Made by a program: the position numbers and the translations under genes. From contig NZ_OX365700.1 of assembly GCF_947241125.1 (NCBI RefSeq), positions 3,940,461 to 4,004,460 on the forward strand: a stretch of 64,000 nucleotides of DNA, written 5' to 3'. The notes below the pieces were generated by a model, which was given only the letters and a program-made list of their open reading frames with translations, searched no databases and was not told the origin of the DNA. The stretch's first letter is position 1, and the number at the start of each line of letters is the position of its first letter. This document shows, piece after piece, positions 54,790-61,764 of this stretch. The DNA comes from Nitrospira tepida (GTDB taxonomy: Bacteria; Nitrospirota; Nitrospiria; Nitrospirales; Nitrospiraceae).

Positions 54790-55974
54790 TCAACGGTGAC
54801 GATCAGCGGCCGCTCTCCGCTTGGCGCGCGGCGGACGGACCGATCGCATGGAACGGACGGAGTCGGCCGAAGGTTTCCGCCGACGCGCCCGCCGATGCTC
54901 CAGCAACCCCATCATCAGCAGCGGCCAGACCACGGTGGCGTCGCTGAGCACCTCGGCAAATCGTCCGCCATCGGTCGGCGGCACGAACTTGCCCCAGGAA
55001 ATGCCTTCCTGGTAGGTACAGCCGCTCAGCCCGCCCCAATAGTCCGGTTCAGGACAGATCCGCACACCGTATTGGAAGCGAGGGGGTTTGGCGTCGAGCC
55101 CCAACCGCAGGTTGCCGATTTCAATATAGGGTCCGACCTGTTGCGCCCAGTTCCGAGGCACCCCGCCGCCGATCGTGAAAATCCCCAAGCGCTTGGCCGA
55201 CATGATCTTGTCGGTGTAACTGTTCAAATCCAAATAGGGATTATACGACGGCAGATACCGGTGCAGCGCCTTCAGCACCCCCAGATCGCCATCCCGCTTC
55301 GCGGCCTCCGCGCGCGCCTTGTCCAGAGATTCCCGCATCGCCCAGATGCCGACATCCAAGCCCATCTCAGAATCGGTAAAGGCTGGAATATAGACCGGCA
55401 CCGCTTGCTCATAGGCGCTCTTGAGAATCCCGGTGCCTTCGAATTCTTCATGGAGAGTCTTGCCGAGTTCGTGCGTGAGGCGTTCCGACGAGAGGGGCGT
55501 GCCATGGTCCAGCCGCTTCAGGGTCTGCGTGACCACATGTTCGACATAGTTGAGGTTCGCCTCCATCTCCAGGGTGTCGTAGACCCGGTTGTAGCCCTTG
55601 CGGAACAATTCCACGTCGCTCATCGTCGGGTCATGCCGGTAATGTTGCTTCCCCGTCGATTCGCTCAGCCCATGCGCCACCAGCGCGCCGGTCGAAATCA
55701 CGACCTGCACCATCCCCTCGTCGATCATCCGGCTGATGATCGTGCCCATCTTGGCGATCGTCATGGCGCCCGACAGGGTCATCACAACCATGCAATCGGG
55801 ATCGTCGATCATGGCGCAGAGCACATCAAACGCCTCGCCCACCCGGCGGCCGCCGAATGCGGTCTTGCGCATGGCCCTAATCAGGTCGGTGAACGAGCCG
55901 ATGCGGTCGGGATCGAGCGGCTCCAGGGCATCCAGCCCGTCTTCGGCGCCGTCTCTGAATTCGCGTGCCTGCAC
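54790..55974 (-). CDS. Deoxyhypusine synthase-like protein
   Basis: A 394-residue member of the deoxyhypusine synthase fold (PF01916). Motifs: LSGAMTIAKMGTIISRMIDEG, STGALVAHGLSES, FTIGGGVPRNWAQQ and the lysine of the eIF5A-type active site in EGISWGKFVPP. Bacteria lack eIF5A; members of this group make homospermidine or related polyamines. The start GTG 55974 lies five bases after GGAGGA; the longer frame at 56031 has a poorer signal. The C terminus has a basic tail (HRRARRRKPSADS and onward). Confidence 0.87.
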   Translation of the reverse strand: MQAREFRDGAEDGLDALEPLDPDRIGSFTDLIRAMRKTAFGGRRVGEAFDVLCAMIDDPDCMVVMTLSGAMTIAKMGTIISRMIDEGMVQVVISTGALVAHGLSESTGKQHYRHDPTMSDVELFRKGYNRVYDTLEMEANLNYVEHVVTQTLKRLDHGTPLSSERLTHELGKTLHEEFEGTGILKSAYEQAVPVYIPAFTDSEMGLDVGIWAMRESLDKARAEAAKRDGDLGVLKALHRYLPSYNPYLDLNSYTDKIMSAKRLGIFTIGGGVPRNWAQQVGPYIEIGNLRLGLDAKPPRFQYGVRICPEPDYWGGLSGCTYQEGISWGKFVPPTDGGRFAEVLSDATVVWPLLMMGLLEHRRARRRKPSADSVRSMRSVRPPRAKRRAAADRHR

Positions 55975-56227
55975 GAGGTTCCTCCGGTACTGACGATCCG
56001 ATGAAATCGAGCGAGCTATGGTTATACACAACCCTGCCGGAGAGCGTCAATTCGAGGAACCAGTCGGATGGCAGTTCTTCTGCTTCACGCGCGATCGGGC
56101 GGACCGTCGTCGCGGAACGAATAGTCTGCCAAGCCCGCACAGCGTTCAAAACGATGAGGGGGAGGAAGCGGAATTAGGAGAGCCGAAACGAGCGGCCCAC
56201 ATCCGTCACCTGCCGGAGAAGAACCGG

Positions 56228-56485
56228 TTACTCGCCATCGCCAGCGGCGTCATCGGCTTGTTGCAGGCGCGCCAATTCGTCTCTGCCGGTCTCGGTCAGA
56301 CGGTAGACTCTGGCCTCTTCATCGCGGCGGATATGGCCCTGCGCCAGGAGTTGTCGGAGGTACGGTTCGAGGCGAATGACGCCCGAATCAATTAATATCG
56401 TTTCGTCTTCGCTTATCAGACCGTTCCGGTCATGGAGGAACCGCAGCAGCTTCATTCTGATCTGTCCAGCCTGGTCCAACGGCAT
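56228..56485 (-). CDS. Small winged-helix protein
   Basis: An 85-residue product with a winged-helix pattern (MKLLRFLHDRNGLISEDETI, LRQLLAQGHIRRDEEARVYRLTETGRDELARL), like archaeal-type PadR/MarR fragments. Start ATG 56485 follows GGAAGAGGGG at about four bases; the frame is open further upstream. It stands alone between the DHS-like gene and the accessory region. Confidence 0.65.
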   Translation of the reverse strand: MPLDQAGQIRMKLLRFLHDRNGLISEDETILIDSGVIRLEPYLRQLLAQGHIRRDEEARVYRLTETGRDELARLQQADDAAGDGE

Positions 56486-56802
56486 GTATCCCCTCTTCCT
56501 TCGATAACCCGCGAGATCCTCCTTACCGTCGCGAGAGCAGGCGGTCGAGTCTCGACGGCGCTTGACGTCACGCACACAGATTCGCCGACCGTAACAGATT
56601 TGGCGAATGCCTGGGTAGAAGCCAAGCGCTCCTATCCGCTCGTCTGAATGGTTGGATCAAAGAGGACCTAGGTACAGGATCGGCTACAGGAGATTGATCC
56701 GGTGATGTCAGCCCGTAGCCGTCAGATTGCAAGTGGTTCTGAGGGACTCCAACAGGACAGATCCAAGATGGTGGCTATGGAAGTGAACACTAGATCGGTT
56801 CC
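56486..56802. other. Gene-free stretch
   Basis: About 320 bp with no convincing gene. A duplicated GATCGGTTCCTC-type word occurs near 56793-56818 at the end of the next gene. No promoter or RNA recognised. Confidence 0.35.
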
Positions 56803-57696
56803 TCAGATCGGTTCCTCGGACTTGGGAATTTTGTCGCGAAGAGTTGGATCGAGGCGGAGCGCGCTTTCGTAGTCCTGTTGCGCCCCAACATGATTGTGAA
56901 GGGCATGACGCAACCGAGCTCGTAACCAGTAATACCGAGCCTCAGAAGGTTTCAACTCGACGGCCATGTCTAAATCCCTCAGCGCGCCCGGATAGTCCAA
57001 CAAAGTAGATCGGACCTGCGCCCTACGGATATACAAGGTGGAATCCTTGGAATTGAGTTCAATGGCCTGCGATAAGTCCAAATTTGCGCCGATCAGATCG
57101 TGAAGATTAATCCTCCCCTCGGCACGGCCTGCGAAGAAATCCGCATTGGGGCCCTGCTTCAGGGCCAATGTGAAATCTTCCTCCGCCTCCTTCCAGTGCC
57201 CAAGCATGAGCTGGAGCGATGCCCGGTTGGCCCGAGCCCCGACGGAAGCCGGATCGAGCTCGAGCGCCTGCGTATAATCGTCCATTGCGCCGCCGAGATC
57301 TTTCAAAAAGCGTCTCGCGACCCCTCGCTTCCAGATCGCTTCTGGGTCGTTCGGATTAAGGGCCACGGCTCTATTGAGCGCGACCAGGGCCGTCTCATAA
57401 TCTTGCAACAGCACCAGGGTCCAGCCAAAATTCAATTGAAATCTTGCGTTCTCGGGCTCTAGCCGGACCGCTTCCCGAAAATCTTCCAAAGCTCCTGAGA
57501 CATTCCGCACCTGCAATCGCTGGACGCCCCGCGCATTGTATGACACAGCGGTGGTAGGGCCGTTATTCTGGAAAGGAAAGCCAGGGGCGATGGTCGGAAA
57601 TGACAGGGCCGACTGGCTACGACATCCGGCCAGCATACCCAGGCCCAACATCGCACCTGCCAAGACGCAAGTCATGGGAAAGTACAGCCCGATCAT
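56803..57696 (-). CDS. TPR-repeat lipoprotein
   Basis: A 297-residue exported protein; a hydrophobic segment ends in a lipobox MLAGC near residue 25. The rest is a chain of tetratricopeptide repeats of 34 residues (for example ETALVALNRAVALNPNDPEA, GAMDDYTQALELDPASVGAR, GALRDLDMAVELKPSEARYY), which form a protein-binding solenoid. An ATG seven codons later is an alternative start. Role unknown; it marks the start of the accessory region. Confidence 0.8.
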   Translation of the reverse strand: MIGLYFPMTCVLAGAMLGLGMLAGCRSQSALSFPTIAPGFPFQNNGPTTAVSYNARGVQRLQVRNVSGALEDFREAVRLEPENARFQLNFGWTLVLLQDYETALVALNRAVALNPNDPEAIWKRGVARRFLKDLGGAMDDYTQALELDPASVGARANRASLQLMLGHWKEAEEDFTLALKQGPNADFFAGRAEGRINLHDLIGANLDLSQAIELNSKDSTLYIRRAQVRSTLLDYPGALRDLDMAVELKPSEARYYWLRARLRHALHNHVGAQQDYESALRLDPTLRDKIPKSEEPI

Positions 57697-57839
57697 TGCG
57701 ATGGGTCTGACCTCGCTCCAGGATGTGATATTCGTCCGATGCGAGAGCTGATCCTAATCGGAGTGGCTGCTGCTCTCAATCATCCGTTCGTGCTGATTAC
57801 CCTGCATTTGGTGGAAAGACCCTGTCTTGTTGAGGCGAG

Positions 57840-58066
57840 ATATTCCGAGGACGCGATGCCAAATAATGATGGATGCCGTTTCATCGCACCATGCAACTCG
57901 AAAGGATAGTCCTTCCGTTAGCTGGTCATCGGGCAACACAGCATGAGCCCGCTTCGGCGGTTGTAGCTCGCCGGAGAAAAAGCACAAGGGCTGGTCGATG
58001 TCCGGCCTATTCATGGCCCGCTTGGGGACTAAACTGCATCCAGACGATGTCGCCACGGTCCGGCAT
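57840..58066 (-). pseudogene. mazF: mazF toxin remnant
   Basis: Reading from ATG 58066 gives the MazF N terminus (MPDRGDIVWMQFSPQAGHE), then TAG at 58007-58009 where a Gln codon is expected. It continues as AGHRPALVL, shifts frame at a run of five A (57977-57981 on the plus strand), and resumes as SPASYNRRSGLMLCCPMTS. A TAA at 57918-57920 again replaces a Gln, followed by RKDYPFE. At least two stops and one frameshift make it inactive as a toxin. Confidence 0.8.
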
Positions 58067-58324
58067 ATAGGGCCGCCGGCTCTTCAGAATGCCTCGGCCC
58101 ACCGGTCCGCAGAAGTCCGTTTCTTCGTGCACGTTACGCGGGGCAATGCGTTTAACCAGATCCTCCAGACGATAGACGCGGCGCAGGCGTGGCCTTAGGA
58201 CAATCGCTCCTTTTCGAATTTCGATCTCCAGATCATCCTTCACCTTGAGCCCCGCTTGCTGGGCAATGCTCTTCGGTACTCGGATGGCCAAGCTGTTGCC
58301 CCATTTCTGGGCGGTGGTTTTCAT
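58007..58324 (-). CDS. mazE: MazE-like antitoxin reading into mazF remnant
   Basis: The first about 85 residues are a MazE/AbrB-type antitoxin (MKTTAQKWGNSLAIRVPKSI, then KVKDDLEIEIRKGAIVLRP). The usual stop after the GPVGRGI end is missing and the frame runs on into the mazF start, ending at the first stop in that relic. The result is a 105-residue antitoxin with a 20-residue toxin-derived tail. Start ATG 58324 gives the family N terminus. Confidence 0.75.
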   Translation of the reverse strand: MKTTAQKWGNSLAIRVPKSIAQQAGLKVKDDLEIEIRKGAIVLRPRLRRVYRLEDLVKRIAPRNVHEETDFCGPVGRGILKSRRPYMPDRGDIVWMQFSPQAGHE

Positions 58325-58427
58325 CTCCGCCGTCCTCCATTCCTCTAGAGTAGATACGGTGTAGATACTCCCTGACCGCACGGTTCAACGGAGAGTTGCG
58401 AGACAAGAGATTCAACGGAAGATTGGG

Positions 58428-58510
58428 TTATGGAGAAGAAGTCACTGGAGGTGCCTCTCCGGCGGTGTCAATGGAGAGGGACTTCACCCGGTGAGCTGCC
58501 GCCTCCTGAG
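58428..58510. repeat. Decayed copy of the 85-nt palindromic repeat
   Basis: The segment contains GAAGAAGTCACTGGAGG, CTCTCCGGCGG, TGTCAATG, a damaged GGACTTCACCCGGTGAGC and GCCGCC, in the same order as in the array at 59438-59927. It abuts the end of the second mazE relic, as if inserted there. Confidence 0.6.
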
Positions 58511-58676
58511 CGCGCCTCTCGACCCGCTGGTCTGCCGAAGTCAATCTCCTCGTGGACGTGACGCTGGGGATGCAATTGACCAGATCCTGGAGCCGATAGG
58601 CACGGAGTAGGTACGGCCTCAGCACAAGCGCACCTTTTCGCACTTCGATTTTCAGGCCATCCTTCGTTTCGACCTC
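58500..58676 (-). pseudogene. Second mazE relic
   Basis: The frame reads KDGLKIEVRKGALVLRPYLL and AYRLQDLV, close to the neighbouring MazE. It then continues in another frame as PQRHVHEEIDFGRPAGREAR, the expected MazE end. The N-terminal 30 residues are missing. A frameshifted, truncated duplicate. Confidence 0.7.
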
Positions 58677-58746
58677 TGATTGGAAGACCATATTCGTCGA
58701 GGCCGGCCATCCAGGCTGGCGCAAAGCGACAATTTAGCTGAGCCCG

Positions 58747-59118
58747 TCATCTCACGTAGACGACGCCGGGCAGTCCTTTCAGATCCGCATCGCCCGTGAC
58801 GACCTCGGCCTCTTGGTCCTTTCCTGTTGCATAGACGATCGCATCGGCCATGGCCAACCCGTGGTGCAGGCTTAGGTCTGCGGCAAGATAGGCAATGGAG
58901 CTTGTCAGCGGAATCACGTGGGTCCCGTTGAGCCTAGCCGTGTGCAATAATGCCGTTTCCTCCCCTCGCTCCCGCTTGATGATCTTGTAGACCTCGTACA
59001 GCACGATCGTGGGTGTCACGATTTCGTACCGAGGGGTGAGATAGACCGCATACCGATCGGCCAGCGGACCATCTGTGAAGAATTCGATCCATCCGCTGGA
59101 ATCGATGAGGACCTTCAC
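58747..59118 (-). CDS. vapC: PIN-domain toxin (VapC family)
   Basis: A 123-residue ribonuclease of the PIN fold. The acidic metal ligands are visible: LIDSSGWIEFF (Asp), YEVYK (Glu), GLAMADAIVYATG (Asp) and VTGDADL (Asp). Its start overlaps the stop of the antitoxin gene by 4 nt, the normal VapBC arrangement. Unlike the neighbouring mazEF, the pair appears intact. Confidence 0.88.
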   Translation of the reverse strand: MKVLIDSSGWIEFFTDGPLADRYAVYLTPRYEIVTPTIVLYEVYKIIKRERGEETALLHTARLNGTHVIPLTSSIAYLAADLSLHHGLAMADAIVYATGKDQEAEVVTGDADLKGLPGVVYVR

Positions 59119-59324
59119 ATCCGGTCCTTTTTTTCTCGGAGCCCGGTTGTCGCCATGCCCTTCAGCACGCCCCTGAGCGACTTCAGCGGCACTTCCGGCA
59201 CCAAGGTGATGACGCCTCCCTTCTCGACCACGTGCAAACGTTGGCTGGGGACCAGGTGAAGTTTGTCCCGGACTTCCTTCGGAATCACGACCTGGAATTT
59301 CGGCGAAATCGTCGTCATAGCCAT
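59115..59324 (-). CDS. vapB: AbrB/SpoVT-type antitoxin (VapB)
   Basis: A 69-residue DNA-binding antitoxin with a swapped-hairpin AbrB motif (TTISPKFQVVIPKEVRDKLHL) and a C-terminal toxin-neutralising tail (SLRGVLKGMATTGLREKKDRM). It precedes vapC with a 4-nt overlap. GGAGAT lies before the ATG. An imperfect palindrome ATGATGATCGATCATAGTATCGT in the 5' flank could be the autoregulatory site. Confidence 0.86.
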   Translation of the reverse strand: MAMTTISPKFQVVIPKEVRDKLHLVPSQRLHVVEKGGVITLVPEVPLKSLRGVLKGMATTGLREKKDRM

Positions 59325-59437
59325 ACGGATCTCCTTACCAAATGATGATCGATCATAGTATCGTCATACCTCGTCAGTCAAGGCAAGCATATTTCCTGCT
59401 GCACCACGCCGGCTCGGCAAGAAGGTTGGCCTATCAG

Positions 59438-59927
59438 AGAAGTTGCTGGAGGTATTTCTCCGGCGGACTATAAGAACCGGATAAAGGGAAACGCGCCTAG
59501 GGTGCTTCTCCGCCGGCGCAGTTACGAAAAAACGATGAAGGCCGGCGGTTCAAGCGAAGGGTAGAGCAAAGAAAGACACAGGAGGTGTCTCTCCGCCCGC
59601 TCAATGAAGAACGGCTTCGCCTGAATAGCGGGCGGCTCTCACGAAGTGCGGATTAAGGAGGATACGAAACACCGAAGGGTTTTCTCCGGCGGCGTCAATG
59701 AAGAGGGGCTTCGCCCGATGAGCTGCCGGCTCACACGAAGTGCGAATTAGGGAAGAAGTCACTGGAGGGATTTCTCCGCGGGCATCATATTCCAAAGACC
59801 TAAAAGAGCCCGCGGCTCAAGCGTAGCTTGGATCAAAAGAGACAAATCACTGGAGGTGATTCTCCGGCGGCGTCAATGAAGAGGGGCTTCGCCCGATGAG
59901 CCGCCGGCTCACACGAAGTGCGGTATG
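59438..59927. repeat. Tandem array of about 85-nt palindromic repeats
   Basis: About six units: 59438-59490 (partial), 59491-59573, 59574-59660, 59661-59754, 59755-59840, 59841-59927. Each runs CACTGGAGG, TTCTCCGGCGG, CGTCAATGAAGAG, GGGCTTCGCCC, GATGAG, CCGCCGG, CTCACACGAAGTGCG, then a purine-rich link. The arms CCGGCGGC/GCCGCCGG can fold into a hairpin with a second small hairpin GGGCTTCGCCC inside. Units 4 and 6 are almost identical over 60 nt; units 2 and 5 have diverged in sequence but keep pairing arms (CGCCGGC/GCCGGCG; CGCGGGC/GCCCGCG). This compensatory change suggests selection for structure. Confidence 0.75.
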
Positions 59928-59969
59928 GTGGTCCCAACGGGATTCGAACCCGTGTCTGAGCCTTGAGAG
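59926..59969. mobile_element. Left attachment site (tRNA-Glu 3' copy)
   Basis: A 44-nt segment identical to 62829-62872, the CCA end through anticodon loop of the tRNA-Glu gene, in the same orientation. Sequence identity stops at both ends. It is not a tRNA gene itself as the 5' half is missing. Confidence 0.88.
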
Positions 59970-60145
59970 TCGATCCAGAGCGGTTTTAACAGTGGCTTGA
60001 TTTTGCGACGGTTTCCCCGTTCCTCCTTCATATCAATGGGTTATTCACTTTCTATGGACTCTACCGAGTCCAGCAATCCTGTGGATTACGCACAGGGTTA
60101 GTACAAAATTAGCACAGGTCCATCCAGTTCAGTCCTCTTCGGGGC

Positions 60146-60204
60146 AATGACAGTGCCTTGACACTGTCATTCATCATGACGTACACTCTTGTCATTCACC
60201 ATGA
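60146..60204 (+). promoter_or_regulatory. Promoter with repeated operator before the RHH gene
   Basis: TTGACA (60158-60163), 18 nt, TACACT (60182-60187). A perfect 10-bp dyad AATGACAGTG/CACTGTCATT (60146-60171) overlaps the -35. TGTCATTCATCATGA (60165-60179) recurs as TGTCATTCACCATGA (60190-60204). The repeats cover the promoter, as expected for self-repression by the small DNA-binding protein that follows. Confidence 0.6.
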
Positions 60205-60220
60205 TTGACACGGAGGGCAC

Positions 60221-60451
60221 ATGAAGACTCAGATGATGCAATTTCGGGTTACGGAGGAAGAGAAGGCCTTAGTCGAGAAGTGTGCCAAGAGGGCCGGGAT
60301 GGAGGTAGCGGATTACATTCGGGTCTGCCTGCTTATGGAAATGGTCATCGATGGAGAGGTCCAGGCCTTGAAGATTATCGGGCGGCGGATCGGCATGAAA
60401 GCGATGGATGCCCTGAGCCGTCGTCTCAAGGACAACCCGGCGCTGCAATGA
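60221..60451 (+). CDS. Ribbon-helix-helix-type small protein (MobC/CopG-like)
   Basis: A 76-residue protein. The N terminus has the beta-strand plus two helices of a ribbon-helix-helix DNA binder (TQMMQFRVTEEEKALVEKCA, GMEVADYIRVCLLMEMV), resembling plasmid mobilisation MobC or CopG-type regulators. GGAGGG lies just before the ATG. The operator-like repeats directly upstream suggest it regulates itself. First gene inside the integrative element. Confidence 0.72.
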   Translation: MKTQMMQFRVTEEEKALVEKCAKRAGMEVADYIRVCLLMEMVIDGEVQALKIIGRRIGMKAMDALSRRLKDNPALQ

Positions 60452-60626
60452 TGTCGAGGTGTGCGGCTGCGCGGACGCGCAGCCGCCAGCACGCGGGCAA
60501 GCCCCCTATGAGTAATACGGGGGCGCAAATAGCACAGGTAGGTACTCTCGTTAGATCATGCAAAACGTTCAGAAAAGACCGTTGAAGCAACGAGTTATGA
60601 AGATGCCAAGCAGGTCAAGGCTGCTC

Positions 60627-60678
60627 ACATGTGAGTACTCACAAGTGAGTAGAATCTATGTCTACATGTGAGTACTCA
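60627..60678 (+). promoter_or_regulatory. Two operator-like sites before the zinc-ribbon gene
   Basis: ACATGTGAGTACTCA occurs at 60627-60641 and 60664-60678, 37 bp apart, each containing the palindrome TGAGTACTCA. A TATAAG follows the second. The gene starts 11 bp later, so bound protein would block transcription or translation. Confidence 0.55.
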
Positions 60679-60689
60679 TATAAGAGCAT

Positions 60690-61052
60690 ATGGGCGGGAC
60701 GACACTACACAAACGACATTGTCAACGGTGCCATCATGTCTGGTGGCCTCGCCAGTCTGAGCTACCGCGGCGGTGTGCCAAGTGCAGAAGCCCATATTGG
60801 AATCGCCCCAGAAAAAAGGGGGTGCAAGCGGCAAATTCCACATCGGAACCGATTCGGCCCGCTACGTCACCCACTCCCAACACGCCGGCCCAGCCTTCGG
60901 CCACAGAGCCGGATCGGTCGATGGCCCGCGCTCTAGAGGTCTTAAAACAGATGAAAGCAACCGGGACCAGTTGGGCGCACATGGCGGAACGGCTGCAACA
61001 GGAGTTCGGCGTCCAATTGGACAAAGACCAACTGAAAGCGCTGGTGCGGTAG
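60690..61052 (+). CDS. Zinc-ribbon protein of the integrative element
   Basis: A 120-residue product. The N terminus has two cysteine pairs (HCQRCHHVWW and RRCAKCRSPYW), typical of a zinc ribbon in nucleic-acid-binding proteins. A Pro/Thr-rich linker follows, then a C-terminal helical module (EVLKQMKATGTSWAHMAERL). It stands alone behind repeated operator-like sites. Function unknown; a regulatory or accessory factor for the element is a guess. Confidence 0.7.
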   Translation: MGGTTLHKRHCQRCHHVWWPRQSELPRRCAKCRSPYWNRPRKKGVQAANSTSEPIRPATSPTPNTPAQPSATEPDRSMARALEVLKQMKATGTSWAHMAERLQQEFGVQLDKDQLKALVR

Positions 61053-61094
61053 GGGGTGCGGGACGACCTCCCCTCCGAATTCAAAATAACCATA

Positions 61095-61125
61095 CCCCCA
61101 GCGGCCACATACACCCCGCTGGGGG
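61095..61125 (+). terminator. Hairpin after the zinc-ribbon gene
   Basis: CCCCCAGCGG pairs perfectly with CCGCTGGGGG across an 11-nt loop, 43 bp past the stop. No T-run follows. The rest of 61053-61443 holds no gene; another hairpin (GTCGGG/CCCGAC) lies near 61231. Confidence 0.5.
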
Positions 61126-61443
61126 GAACGGGCTAGTACCGCGCAATGGCGCCTCTTGCAGTGGTGCAGAACGGAGCAAAGCGGAGGGCAAGACACTGCT
61201 CCCGGCGGCATGCGCGCGCGACGCCGCCGTGTCGGGTTCGGGGGTCCCGACCGGCGATTCAAGATCAGCTAGCGCGCAAGAATAGGCGGACGAATCGCAA
61301 GAACCCCAGATATCGGTTTTGCGAGGGAGATCCCGCTAAAACGACCGCCGTAAATCGAATATGAGCGACGATCGTACACCGACCCTACCTCCCCCCTTCA
61401 CTCATCCGGCCGGTCGTGCACGGCTTCACCGTACGGACCCTGT

Positions 61444-61764
61444 ATGCTGTTAACAGCGAAGGACATAGCCAAAGAGCTTCAGATTCCGGCCTCGACAATC
61501 TACGCATGGGCGAAGCAGGGCAAGATTCCCTGCAAGCGGCTTCATAGGCTACTGCGGTTTGAACGGGAAAAGATTGATGCCTGGCTCGCGTCGTGCCCGG
61601 ATGGTCACCAGCCACAGAAAGCCAACATCGTTCCGAAAGCCACCAGGACCGATGTGGACGCGCTCATTGCGAGCGTCAAGCGCGAGGTCTATACTGCCGC
61701 GCGCGGGGAAACCAGACCGAAATCAGGCCTCATCAGGAAGGGGGAAGCGGATGGGGCTGTTTAA
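61444..61764 (+). CDS. Excisionase-type HTH protein
   Basis: A 106-residue protein with a MerR-like/excisionase helix-turn-helix at the N terminus (LLTAKDIAKELQIPASTIYAW, then CKRLHRLLRFEREKIDAWL) and a charged tail. Such proteins bind beside att sites and direct excision. Its 3' end overlaps the integrase start by 14 nt, so both are made together. Confidence 0.82.
   Translation: MLLTAKDIAKELQIPASTIYAWAKQGKIPCKRLHRLLRFEREKIDAWLASCPDGHQPQKANIVPKATRTDVDALIASVKREVYTAARGETRPKSGLIRKGEADGAV

Noticed and set aside
57754-58056. A 100-codon minus-strand hypothetical gene
   Set aside because: Its sequence is the mazF relic read in a shifted frame.
59438-59927. CRISPR array
   Set aside because: The units adjoin without unique spacers, vary in sequence and contain nested palindromes; no cas genes are near.
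59926-59969. A second tRNA gene
   Set aside because: Only the 3' 44 nt of tRNA-Glu are present and the sequence diverges after the anticodon loop; it is the attachment-site copy.
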